From Sphingomonas suaedae (GTDB lineage: Bacteria > Pseudomonadota > Alphaproteobacteria > Sphingomonadales > Sphingomonadaceae), in contig NZ_CP042239.1 of the NCBI RefSeq assembly GCF_007833215.1, positions 868,001 through 932,000 on the forward strand: a stretch of DNA of 64,000 nucleotides, in the 5' to 3' direction. Within the stretch, counting starts at the first letter, position 1. Each line of letters begins with the position of its first letter. The position numbers were made by a program, and so were the translations under genes. Positions 8,621 through 16,616 of this stretch are shown piece after piece. The notes below the pieces were generated by a model. That model was not told where the DNA came from. It worked only from the letters and a program-made list of their open reading frames with translations, and ran no database searches.

Positions 8621-9994
8621 GTGCCCGATCCGACGATCCTGTGGTTCCGCCGCGATCTGCGCCTGTCCGATCAGACGGCGCTGATTGCGGCGGCGGCGGA
8701 GGGGCCGGTTATCCCCGTCTTCATCCTCGACGACGAGACGCCGAAGCATCGCGCGATGGGCGGGGCGTCGCGATGGTGGCTGCATCACAGCCTCGCAAGC
8801 CTGGACGCCGATCTGCGCGACAAGGGATCGCGGCTGATCCTGCGGCGGGGCAAGTCGGATGAGGTGCTGGCTGCGCTCGCTGCAGAGACCGGGGCGGGGC
8901 GCGTGCACTGTATCCGGCATTATGAGCCCTGGTGGCGCAATGCCGAGAGGGCGGTGGGCAAACGGCTCGATCTGGTCTGCCATGATGGCAATTATCTCGC
9001 TCCGCCGGGGTCGGTGACGACCGGGGCGGGGGAGCCGTACAAGATTTTCACTCCTTTCTGGCGCGCGTTGCGCGAGCGGATGCCGCCAGCACCGCCCGCA
9101 AATCGCCCGCGTGAAATCGCCGCGCCATCCCGGTGGCCGGAATCGGACAGGCTGGAGGATTGGCGCCTGCTGCCGACCCGGCCGAATTGGGCGCGTGGAT
9201 TCGCGGAGTGGGAACCGGGCGAAACGGGCGCGCGCAAACGGGTCGACGCATTTCTGCGCCACGCCGCACGCTATGACGAGGAGCGCAACATGCCCGCGAT
9301 CGAGGGGAGTTCGCGCCTCTCACCGCATCTCCATTTCGGCGAGGTGTCGCCCGCTTATGTCTGGCACCGCGTCGCCAATGCGGGCGGGTCGGTGGACGTG
9401 TTCCTCGCCGAAATCGGCTGGCGGGACTATGCGCAGAACGTCATTCTCCAGTTCCCGGACTATGGCGCGAAGAACGGGCGCGAGAGATATGATAGACTGC
9501 CGTGGCGCGACTTCCGCTCGTCGGCGGTGCGCGACGAGTTTGACGCCTGGACGAAGGGGCGAACCGGCTATCCGATCGTGGACGCGGGAATGCGGCAGCT
9601 CTGGGCGACCGGGTGGATGCATAACCGCGTGCGGATGATCGCGGCGAGCTTTCTCATCAAGCATCTGCTGATCGACTGGCGCGAGGGCGATCGCTGGTTC
9701 TGGGACACGCTGGTCGATGCCGATTACGCGAGCAATGCGGTCAACTGGCAATGGGTGGCGGGGACCGGGATCGACGCCAATATGTGGAGCCGGATCATGG
9801 CGCCGCTCGGCCAGTCGGAGAAGTTCGACGCGGCGGGCTATATCCGGCACTGGGTGCCGGAACTGGCCGGCGTGAGCGACGTGGCGATTCACGACCCCGA
9901 CGCGCATCGCTGCCGCCCGCGCGCGTATCCGCGCAAGATCATCGCGCACAAGGCGGCGCGGGAGCGAGCACTGGAGGCGGGGCGTGCGATCTGA
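8621..9994 (+). CDS. phrB: Deoxyribodipyrimidine photolyase (class I CPD photolyase/cryptochrome family)
   Basis: 457 residues. Light-driven repair of cyclobutane pyrimidine dimers. The N-terminal antenna-binding Rossmann domain starts TILWFRRDLRLSDQTAL. The C-terminal FAD-binding helical domain carries ARYDEERNMPAIEGSSRLSPHLHFGEVSP, IGWRDYAQNV and the highly conserved DAGMRQLWATGWMHNRVRM, WFWDTLVDADYASNAVNWQW and AGTGIDANMWSR, which hold the FAD-contacting Asn and part of the Trp electron-transfer chain. The start is GTG; the nearby ATG at 8617 is in another frame. Length fits class I enzymes. Confidence 0.95.
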   Translation: MPDPTILWFRRDLRLSDQTALIAAAAEGPVIPVFILDDETPKHRAMGGASRWWLHHSLASLDADLRDKGSRLILRRGKSDEVLAALAAETGAGRVHCIRHYEPWWRNAERAVGKRLDLVCHDGNYLAPPGSVTTGAGEPYKIFTPFWRALRERMPPAPPANRPREIAAPSRWPESDRLEDWRLLPTRPNWARGFAEWEPGETGARKRVDAFLRHAARYDEERNMPAIEGSSRLSPHLHFGEVSPAYVWHRVANAGGSVDVFLAEIGWRDYAQNVILQFPDYGAKNGRERYDRLPWRDFRSSAVRDEFDAWTKGRTGYPIVDAGMRQLWATGWMHNRVRMIAASFLIKHLLIDWREGDRWFWDTLVDADYASNAVNWQWVAGTGIDANMWSRIMAPLGQSEKFDAAGYIRHWVPELAGVSDVAIHDPDAHRCRPRAYPRKIIAHKAARERALEAGRAI

Positions 9995-10073
9995 ACTGCG
10001 GCGTCACTTGGCGCTTGCTCGACTCGATGCGCCGTGGTTGTTGCGCGACGATGCATTCACCGGCACGCAATAG
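9984..10073 (+). CDS. Possible 29-aa small ORF overlapping the phrB end
   Basis: GTG start six bases after a GGAGG site (9973-9977), inside the last codons of phrB, ending TAG at 10071-10073. It reads RRHLALARLDAPWLLRDDAF in the middle. The ribosome site is better than that of the downstream cyclopropane synthase, so it could be a leader ORF coupling translation into that gene, or a fragment of a longer ancestral start. No family is recognised and it may not be expressed. Confidence 0.25.
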   Translation: MRSELRRHLALARLDAPWLLRDDAFTGTQ

Positions 10074-11331
10074 GGGCCGCCGGGACGGCTGGGACGAGGA
10101 TGCACGAGCGCCGAATAACGGGCTGTTCGCGCAATTGCTCGCACCTGCGCTGCGCAAGTTGCTCGACCGGATCGATGCGGGGCTGGCCGAGGGGGCAATC
10201 GATGCGACGCTGCCCGGCGGCATTCGCAGGCGGCTGGGCGCGCGAGCGCCGGGTCCTGAGGCGGTGGTCGAGATTCGCAGCTGGCGCGCCTTGTGGCGGC
10301 TGGCGACGGGCGGGTCGGCGGGTTGGTATGAAGCGTGGCAGGCGGGTGAATGGACCAGCCCCGATCCGGTGCCATTGTTCGACCTGTTCGTGCGTAACCG
10401 CGCGTCGCTGGGTGAGGCCGGGCGGGCCCGGGGGCCGATGCGGCTGGCCAAGCGCGTCTGGCACTGGCTGCATCGCAATTCGCGGGCCGGCTCGCGGCGC
10501 AACATCGCCTATCATTACGATCTGGGAAATGATTTCTACGCGCCCTGGCTGGACGCGAGCATGACCTATTCCAGCGCGCTGTTCGCGCCGGGCGTCGAGA
10601 CGCTGGCGGATGCGCAACAGGCGAAACTGGCCGCCATCCTCGACCGGACGGGGACCCAGCCGGGCGAGTGCATCCTGGAGATTGGCTGTGGCTGGGGATC
10701 GTTCGTCGAACGCGCCGCGCGGGCCGGGCGGCAGGTCCATGGCATCACCCTCTCGACCGAGCAGAAGGCCCATGTCGAGGCGCGGATGGCGCGGGGTGGG
10801 CTGGGCGGGGTCGAGGTGTCGCTGACCGACTATCGCGACGTCACCGGGACCTATGACGCGGTCGCCAGCATCGAAATGGTCGAGGCGGTAGGGCAGGATT
10901 ATTGGTCCGACTATCTCGGCACAATCGCCCGGGTGCTGAAGCCCGGAGGACGCGCCGCGATCCAGTATATTGCGATCGACGATGCGATCTTCGAATCCTA
11001 CGCGCGCAACGTCGATTTCATCCAGACCTATGTGTTTCCGGGCGGGCTGCTACTTTCCGAGTCCCGGTTTCGCGCGATTGCGGAGCGGCATGGGCTGCGC
11101 TGGGAAGACCGGGTGGAATTTGGCGCCGATTATGCCGAAACGCTCAGGCTGTGGCGCGCGGCATTCGACCGGGCTGTCGTCGAAGGGCGGTTGCCGATCG
11201 AATTCGATCGACATTTCATCGATTTGTGGCGCTATTATCTGATGTATTGTGAAGGCGGATTTCGCGGTGGCGGGATCTGGGTGGCGCAAATCACCCTGGT
11301 CAAGGACCAGGCCGAAAGGGGAGAGCGATGA
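10051..11331 (+). CDS. cfa: Cyclopropane-fatty-acyl-phospholipid synthase family methyltransferase
   Basis: About 426 residues. An SAM-dependent enzyme that adds a methylene bridge across the double bond of membrane phospholipid acyl chains. Seen: an N-terminal helical domain (about 1-130), then AYHYDLGNDFYAPWLDASMTYSS cut by the family-typical HYD-GND-FY pattern, the SAM motif ILEIGCGWGSF, GITLSTEQ, a bicarbonate/active-site region SIEMVEAVG, and the C-terminal YYLMYCEGGFR signature. The start is uncertain: ATG at 10027 and 10051 are both in frame and neither has a strong SD. It ends in an ATGA overlap with the next gene. Confidence 0.9.
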   Translation: MHSPARNRGRRDGWDEDARAPNNGLFAQLLAPALRKLLDRIDAGLAEGAIDATLPGGIRRRLGARAPGPEAVVEIRSWRALWRLATGGSAGWYEAWQAGEWTSPDPVPLFDLFVRNRASLGEAGRARGPMRLAKRVWHWLHRNSRAGSRRNIAYHYDLGNDFYAPWLDASMTYSSALFAPGVETLADAQQAKLAAILDRTGTQPGECILEIGCGWGSFVERAARAGRQVHGITLSTEQKAHVEARMARGGLGGVEVSLTDYRDVTGTYDAVASIEMVEAVGQDYWSDYLGTIARVLKPGGRAAIQYIAIDDAIFESYARNVDFIQTYVFPGGLLLSESRFRAIAERHGLRWEDRVEFGADYAETLRLWRAAFDRAVVEGRLPIEFDRHFIDLWRYYLMYCEGGFRGGGIWVAQITLVKDQAERGER

Positions 11332-12509
11332 TGGGCAAGCGGGCAATCTGGCTGGCGGCGGGTGCATTGGTGCTGACCGCATGTACGCCGCGAACCGAGC
11401 CGCCCGCCGCAGCGTCGCCCGTCGCGGTCTCCGCCGAGGACTCCGCGCGGCTGCGCCAGGTGGGCGCGGCGATCCTGTTCTGGTCGCAGGAAGAGCGCGA
11501 ACGCAACTTCCCGGCGATGGAGAAGATCTTTCCCGGCAATGTGGTGAAGGCCGGCGGCAAGGTGCGGCCGCTGCCCAAGGGGGCGCCGCTGCCGCTCGCC
11601 GACGCGGAGGTCGCGGCATTCATGGCGGCGCAGAAGGTCGCCGGGTTGATCGTTCTCCAGGACGGCAAGATCCGGCTGGAGCGCTATGCGATGGGCTATG
11701 GCCCGAACGGGCGCTGGACGAGCTTTTCGGTTGCCAAGTCGGTCACGTCGACGCTGGTCGGCGCGGCCATCCGGGACGGGTTCATCAAGTCGATCGACGA
11801 TCCGGTGACGCGCTACATCCCCGACCTGGCCGGGGCGGGTTATGACGGAGTGACGATCCGCCAACTGCTGACGATGACGTCGGGCGTGCGCTGGAACGAG
11901 GATTATACCGATCCCGACAGCGACGTGGCACGGATGTTTGCCGAGCCGGTGCCGGCGGGGCAGGACCCGACGGTGGCCTATATGCGCAAGCTGCCGCGGG
12001 TCGATGAACCGGGGAGCAAGTTCGTCTACAAGACCGGCGAGACGAACCTGATCGGCGTGCTGGTGCGGCGGGCGACGGGGAAGACGCTTTCGGCCTACCT
12101 CTCCGAGAAGGTGTGGCGGCGCTATGGGATGGAGCGGGACGCCTTCTGGATGACCGACCAGACCGGGGCGGAAGTGTCGGGGTGCTGCCTGTCGGTGTCG
12201 CTGCGCGACTATGCCCGGATCGGCCAGTTGACGCTGGACGGCGGGAAGGGGATCGTGCCGGACGGGTGGTTTGCCGAGGCGACCAAGACGCAAACCACCT
12301 TCCCGGGCGGCGGCTATGGCTATCAATGGTGGACGATCCCCGGCGGCTATTACGCCGCGCAGGGGATTTTCGGGCAGGTCATCCTGGTCGATCCGGCGAG
12401 CAAGCTGGTGATGGTTGCCAGCAGCGCCTGGCCCAAGGCGACCGATCGCGACCTGTCGCAGCAGCGGCTGGCCTTTGCGATGAAGGTGCTCGCCGCGGCG
12501 AAGCAATAG
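11328..12509 (+). CDS. Serine hydrolase lipoprotein (class C beta-lactamase-like fold)
   Basis: 393 residues. An N-terminal lipoprotein signal ends in the lipobox LTAC (Cys19), so the enzyme is membrane anchored. The beta-lactamase/DD-peptidase-like domain contains the SxxK nucleophile in SFSVAKSVTS (about residue 134), a helical TMTSGVRWNEDY segment typical of the 6-aminohexanoate-dimer-hydrolase/EstB-like group, and YKTGETN at the position of the catalytic Tyr motif. The substrate is unknown; ester or amide hydrolysis is likely. Two tandem ATGs (11328, 11331); the first overlaps the synthase stop. Its 3' end lies three bases from the convergent coiled-coil gene. Confidence 0.88.
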   Translation: MMGKRAIWLAAGALVLTACTPRTEPPAAASPVAVSAEDSARLRQVGAAILFWSQEERERNFPAMEKIFPGNVVKAGGKVRPLPKGAPLPLADAEVAAFMAAQKVAGLIVLQDGKIRLERYAMGYGPNGRWTSFSVAKSVTSTLVGAAIRDGFIKSIDDPVTRYIPDLAGAGYDGVTIRQLLTMTSGVRWNEDYTDPDSDVARMFAEPVPAGQDPTVAYMRKLPRVDEPGSKFVYKTGETNLIGVLVRRATGKTLSAYLSEKVWRRYGMERDAFWMTDQTGAEVSGCCLSVSLRDYARIGQLTLDGGKGIVPDGWFAEATKTQTTFPGGGYGYQWWTIPGGYYAAQGIFGQVILVDPASKLVMVASSAWPKATDRDLSQQRLAFAMKVLAAAKQ

Positions 12510-12512
12510 CGC

Positions 12513-14822
12513 CTAGCCGCGCAGGCGCTCGATCGCCTGGGCCAGCGCGACGTAGAGCTTCCCCATGTCGGAGGAGAGCAGGGTGACGCCGAGCGGGGCG
12601 CCGTCGCGCAGGGCAAGCACCTGACGCAACATCGCCTCGAAATCGTGGATGTAGCGGTTCACCTGCTCACGGAACTCGGGATCGCCCTCGTACAGGCTGG
12701 AGACTTCGCGGGCCTGTCCGCTGTCGAGCAGGCGGACGGCGCGGCGGGTGAAGACGCCGCGGTCGCCCTTGAGATAGGCGGCCCAGGCGCTGTCGGACAC
12801 CTCGTGCGCGAATGCCTTGGAGATGTCGATCGAGGCGGAATTCAGCGCTTCGACCAGCAGCGAGACGCGGCGCGCGAAATTGTCGCGATCCGCATTCTCG
12901 CGTTCGATCCGCGCTTCCTCGATCCGTGCCTCGACCGCGGCCGAGGCTTCGTTGATGCCGAGCATCTGGTGGGACAGCCGCTCGGCGGCGCGGGCGGCGG
13001 CGTTGACCGCGCCCTCGGTCACTTCGCCCAGCTCGATCAGCTGGCTGCGCACGCTGTGGTCCATCGCCCGGCGGAGCGCGGCGTTGCCGGCTTCTTCGAG
13101 CTGGCGCGCGGCTTCCGGGACAAGCCCGGCGAGCGCGGCCCGGGCCTGGTCGGTCGCGGAGTTGGCGGTTTCACGGATGCGGAGCAGCGCATCGACCAGT
13201 TGCGGCGCGGCCTCGTCGGCAAAGCGGCGGGCATTGGCGATCGCGCGATCGACGACATCTTCCAGTTCCGCGGTCTTGGCCTGCCCGTCCTCGAGTGAGT
13301 CGAGCAGCGACGCCTGCGTCTTGGCGAGCGTATCGCGCTGTTTGCGGACGACATCGGCGATCGCCTCGATCGCGTCATGCGTGCTCTCGGCGGCAGTGAC
13401 GAGCGCGAGCAACTCCGGTTTGGACGCGGCGATGACGCTGCGGGTCGATCCGATCCGCTCCTCAAGCCGGGACAGCGCCTCGGGCATCGTCTCGTCCATC
13501 TCCCGCGCCGAGGCGTCGAGCGCGGTCAGCAGTTCTTCGGCGGTCGAAATGACGCGGCGTGCCGTCTCGTCGCCGATCTTCAGCGTTTCGGTCATCGCGC
13601 CGGTCGAGCTGTCGAGCGCGCTGATCGAGGCGGAGAGCGCCTGGGTCCGCTCCATGCCGGTGGAATGCAGCGCGGCCATCTGGCCATCGGCCTGGGCGAT
13701 GCCGCCGGTGACCGAAGCGAGCAGGATGTCGATGCGGGTCTGTTCCTCGCCCAGCCGTTCGCCAATCCGCTCGATCGTGCCTTCGACCTCGGCGATCCGC
13801 GTGCTGACCGTGTCGATGCTGTCGCGGCCCGCCTTGTCGAGCGAGGCCTGGTTGGCAGCCAGCATCGCCAGCATCGCCTCGCCCTGTGCGGCGATGCCCT
13901 TGCGCGCCTCATCCACCGCAGCGGCGGCGCGATCGAGCATCGCGTCCACCGTCTCCGACATGCTGGCCGCGACGCCCTCAAGCCGGGTGCCCGCGGATTC
14001 GCTGGTCGCCTCCATCCGCGCGATATGCGCCGCGAGCCGCTGGGCGGCGCCCCCGGCGATCGTGTCCGCCTCGCGGCCGCGTTCGCCCAATGCGACGAGC
14101 TGGGCGTCAAGGGCAGAGGCATGTTCGCTCGCCTTCATCCCCGCAGCGTCGAGCGTCGCGGCCATGCCGGTCATGCTCTCATGCGCGCGGGGCAGCGAAG
14201 ACAGAACGATGCCGACGCTCTTTTCGGCTGCGGCGCCGCTTTCGACCAGCGTCTGCGCACTGGTGGCGACGGCGCGCGCTTCGGCGGCCATGCCGTTGGA
14301 GATCGCCTGAAGCCGTTCCGCGGCGGTGTCGCCCATCGCCATCAGCGCGGTGGTCTGTTCGGCGAGTTCGGCGCGGTTTGCGTCGATCTTGCGCGACAGG
14401 GTGGCGACGACACGTTCGAGGCTCGCGGCTTCGGCGCGCATCGCCCGGGCGGTCTTGCCGAAGCGCCGCGCCTCGGCGGCGCTGGTGCGCAGCGCGAGCA
14501 GCCAGAAGATGCCGATCAGCGCAGGCGGGACGCACAGCGCGGCGATCAGCTGGACGAGTTCGGTCGGCGGGGGCGGGGCGGCGACCAGCGGCTGGAGCAG
14601 CCAGCCGGCCACGCCGATCCAGACGAGGATCAGCCCGATGGCAAAGGTCGGCAACGCCCATCTGCGGCGCAGCCTGGGAGGGGCATCGTCCTCCGCATCG
14701 TCACGATCGGCGGCGACATCTTCGATCAGAAGATCGTCGTCGCGCGGCGTTTCCGCATCGACCAGCAGCAGCTCGTCGGCGTCCAGCGGCCGTGGGCCGG
14801 CAGATTTCAGTCCCCCGTTCAT
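12513..14822 (-). CDS. Two-TM, very long coiled-coil protein (TipN-like architecture)
   Basis: 769 residues, no enzymatic motif. An acidic cytoplasmic N-terminus (about 1-50, many Asp/Glu) is followed by two TM helices (about 57-80 and 88-111) and then roughly 500 residues of Ala/Glu/Arg-rich heptad repeats, consistent with an extended coiled coil. A compact C-terminal domain (about 640-769, including YLKGDRGVFTRRAVRLLDSG and EFREQVNRYIHDFE) ends the protein. Caulobacter TipN, a polarity and division-site marker, has the same plan of two N-terminal TM segments and a large coiled coil; homology is not proven here. It is divergently transcribed from the Hpt-like gene at 14904. Methyl-accepting or HAMP features are absent. 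Confidence 0.85.
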   Translation of the reverse strand: MNGGLKSAGPRPLDADELLLVDAETPRDDDLLIEDVAADRDDAEDDAPPRLRRRWALPTFAIGLILVWIGVAGWLLQPLVAAPPPPTELVQLIAALCVPPALIGIFWLLALRTSAAEARRFGKTARAMRAEAASLERVVATLSRKIDANRAELAEQTTALMAMGDTAAERLQAISNGMAAEARAVATSAQTLVESGAAAEKSVGIVLSSLPRAHESMTGMAATLDAAGMKASEHASALDAQLVALGERGREADTIAGGAAQRLAAHIARMEATSESAGTRLEGVAASMSETVDAMLDRAAAAVDEARKGIAAQGEAMLAMLAANQASLDKAGRDSIDTVSTRIAEVEGTIERIGERLGEEQTRIDILLASVTGGIAQADGQMAALHSTGMERTQALSASISALDSSTGAMTETLKIGDETARRVISTAEELLTALDASAREMDETMPEALSRLEERIGSTRSVIAASKPELLALVTAAESTHDAIEAIADVVRKQRDTLAKTQASLLDSLEDGQAKTAELEDVVDRAIANARRFADEAAPQLVDALLRIRETANSATDQARAALAGLVPEAARQLEEAGNAALRRAMDHSVRSQLIELGEVTEGAVNAAARAAERLSHQMLGINEASAAVEARIEEARIERENADRDNFARRVSLLVEALNSASIDISKAFAHEVSDSAWAAYLKGDRGVFTRRAVRLLDSGQAREVSSLYEGDPEFREQVNRYIHDFEAMLRQVLALRDGAPLGVTLLSSDMGKLYVALAQAIERLRG

Positions 14823-14903
14823 CGTCCCGGTTTAGCACAGGTCCGGGTTTGCCGCCTAGCATTGTGAAACCACTCATTAAGCACGGCGAATCTAGGGTCG
14901 GGC

Positions 14904-15200
14904 ATGGCGTATGATCCCGGTGCAATCGATGCGACGCTGGCGGCTGCTGTGGGCGACGAGCCCGGGCTGATCGCCGAGCTGCGCGAGGCGTTTCTGGACA
15001 GTGCGAGGCGCGCGCTGAAGACCCTGTCGGATGCGGGCGAGGATCCGGCGGCGTGGCGCGGCGGCGCGCTGCGGCTCAAGGGTCTGGCGGCGAGCTTCGG
15101 CGCGGTGCGTCTGATGGCGCTGGCGCAGGATGCGGCGGATGCTCAGGCCGGCGATCGCGCGGTGCTGCGCAAGCTGGAACGGGCGGTCGAGCGGCTCTGA
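14904..15200 (+). CDS. Degenerate histidine-phosphotransfer (Hpt) protein lacking the His
   Basis: 98 residues, all helical, with the size of a single Hpt domain. The Hpt signature HxLKG reads ALRLKGLAASFGA here: Lys59, Gly60 and the downstream FGA are kept, but position 56, the phosphoaccepting histidine, is leucine. If the alignment is right it cannot relay phosphate and may act as a decoy, a docking inhibitor or a scaffold for response regulators or kinases. It is divergent from the coiled-coil polarity-like gene across an 81-base gap. Compare the intact Hpt protein at 27750. Confidence 0.75.
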   Translation: MAYDPGAIDATLAAAVGDEPGLIAELREAFLDSARRALKTLSDAGEDPAAWRGGALRLKGLAASFGAVRLMALAQDAADAQAGDRAVLRKLERAVERL

Positions 15201-15329
15201 CCTGCCGCGGATCGCCGCGGAAGTTGACACAGGCTTTACACTATCAGCCCGCCGTCGCGGCGACATTTCAATGTGCGTCGCAGGGGAAGCGAGCGCTGAT
15301 CCTGTCAAAGAGCGGTCCCGGCCAAGCAG

Positions 15330-15348
15330 TTGAAATCCAACATTTCAA
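15330..15348. promoter_or_regulatory. 7-7 inverted repeat between the Hpt-like and DUF1801 genes
   Basis: TTGAAATCCAACATTTCAA has perfect 7-bp arms around a 5-bp centre. It sits just 7 bases beyond the 3' end of the minus-strand DUF1801 gene and 130 bases after the Hpt-like gene, so it may be an operator, a weak transcript-end hairpin or part of a small RNA. A partial copy (CATTTCAATG) lies near 15263. Confidence 0.3.
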
Positions 15349-15354
15349 GCGGAA

Positions 15355-15756
15355 TCAGCGCCGTCTCGGTTTCGCCAGGTTATGGGCGACGGCTGCGCCG
15401 ACCAGCGCGCGAAAGGCTGCGGCGTCGGGCAGTTCGCCCTCGCGCAGGTCGATCGCGCGGCGGGTGCCGCCGTCCAGACTGGCGTTGAACAGTTTTGCCG
15501 GGTCGGCGAGCGATGCGCCATTGGCGAAGGTCAGTTTGACATAGCCTTTGTACACTTCGCCGGTGCACAGGATCCCCGCATGTTCCCAGACGGGCACGCC
15601 GTTGGGATTGCTCGGCTTGCGCCACTTCACCGTCTCGACCACCTCCGGGTCGGCTTCGCGGATCAGCGCACGCATCGCGGCGAGCGTTTCGCCGCGCCAG
15701 TCGCCGAGGCTTGCGATGCGCGCGTCGATCAGAGCGGAGGGGTTTTCGTCGGTCAC
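15355..15756 (-). CDS. DUF1801 family protein (second of pair)
   Basis: 133 residues. DUF1801 proteins are small alpha/beta proteins resembling the bacterial YdhG/phage iron-chaperone-like fold; their role is not established. Conserved features seen: EVVETVKWRKPSNPNGVPVWEH, LCTGEVYKGYVKLTFANGASL and LDGGTRRAIDLREGE. The start is GTG within a GTGA overlap with the upstream paralogue, so the two are translationally coupled. The frame is open further upstream but that part belongs to the neighbouring gene in another frame. Confidence 0.88.
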   Translation of the reverse strand: MTDENPSALIDARIASLGDWRGETLAAMRALIREADPEVVETVKWRKPSNPNGVPVWEHAGILCTGEVYKGYVKLTFANGASLADPAKLFNASLDGGTRRAIDLREGELPDAAAFRALVGAAVAHNLAKPRRR

Positions 15757-16160
15757 AGCTTTTCCCCGGGCAGCTTGCTCGCCTGTTTGATCCAGTCCTC
15801 GAGCTGATCCTCGAACGCGTCGCCTTCGTGGATGTGGACATAGCGGGTATCGCCGCTTTTCGACGCGACCGGCGGGACCGGATCGAGCGACTGGCCGCGG
15901 AAAAAGGTGAGTTTGAGGTAGCGGTCGAAACAATGATAGCTGAGGAACCACAGGTCCTTTTCGAGGCCGTAAAAGGGCGAGTTCCACTTGATCGCCTTTT
16001 CAACCCCGGGGACGCAGCGTTCGACCAGTGCATCGATGCGGCGGCCGACATCGCGTTTCCAGCCGGGCATCGCGGCGATATATGCCCGAACCGGAGCGTC
16101 ACCATAGCCTTTTGGAATTTGCGGGTTGCCGCCGGACAGGAGGACTGGCTTGTCGGTCAT
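15753..16160 (-). CDS. DUF1801 family protein (first of pair)
   Basis: 135 residues, a second DUF1801 protein upstream of the first. Seen: ERCVPGVEKAIKWNSPFYGLEKDLWFLSYH and KLTFFRGQSLDPVPP in broken form, matching the KWxxPxY and LxFxxG pattern of the family. It ends in the GTGA overlap with the downstream gene. Divergence between the two copies is large, so this is an old duplication or independent recruitment rather than a recent tandem repeat. Confidence 0.88.
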   Translation of the reverse strand: MTDKPVLLSGGNPQIPKGYGDAPVRAYIAAMPGWKRDVGRRIDALVERCVPGVEKAIKWNSPFYGLEKDLWFLSYHCFDRYLKLTFFRGQSLDPVPPVASKSGDTRYVHIHEGDAFEDQLEDWIKQASKLPGEKL

Positions 16161-16186
16161 TCTCTACCTCCCGGCGCCATTCCGCG

Positions 16187-16537
16187 TCAGTTGAAGCAGC
16201 GCGCGCGGGTCACGTGATCGAATGCGCCCTTTTTCTCGATGGTGATCGCGACGCCATTTTCATAGCCGGTGCGCTTGCAATAGGAGCGGGCAGCCATGCC
16301 GCAATCGGCGCCGCACAACAGGCTGACCGCTGCGGTGATTTCGCGGCGGGGCGACGGGCGCGGGGGGCCGGGGCGCGAATAGTCGCTGCGACGCGACTCG
16401 CGCTCAAGATCTTCGACCCGGCGCTCGAGCCGTTCTACCCGGCGCAGCAATTCGCGCTCGACATCGCTTTGGAGCATCGCCGGAGTGGCTCCGGACGCGG
16501 CAAACAGCATCGACATGCCGATCGTAAGCAGACCCAT
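16187..16537 (-). CDS. Secreted small coiled-coil protein, cysteine-containing
   Basis: 116 residues, unknown. A signal-like N-terminus (MGLLTIGMSMLFAASGATPA) is followed by a short coiled coil (ERELLRRVERLERRVEDLE), a Pro/Arg linker and a C-terminal part with four cysteines (LLCGADCGM, SYCKRTG, RARCFN) that could make disulphides in the periplasm. It lies 26 bases upstream of the DUF1801 pair on the same strand. No homologous family is recognised. Confidence 0.65.
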   Translation of the reverse strand: MGLLTIGMSMLFAASGATPAMLQSDVERELLRRVERLERRVEDLERESRRSDYSRPGPPRPSPRREITAAVSLLCGADCGMAARSYCKRTGYENGVAITIEKKGAFDHVTRARCFN

Positions 16538-16616
16538 GATATCTTTCCCCTTTTTCGTCCTGAGACGGGCAGAGGCTAATCATTTCGGACATGGGCGAGC
16601 AAGCCGAATCAGACCG

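Noticed and set aside
8401..8862. Plus-strand frame running into phrB
   Set aside because: It reads through the phrB start in another frame and has no family resemblance.
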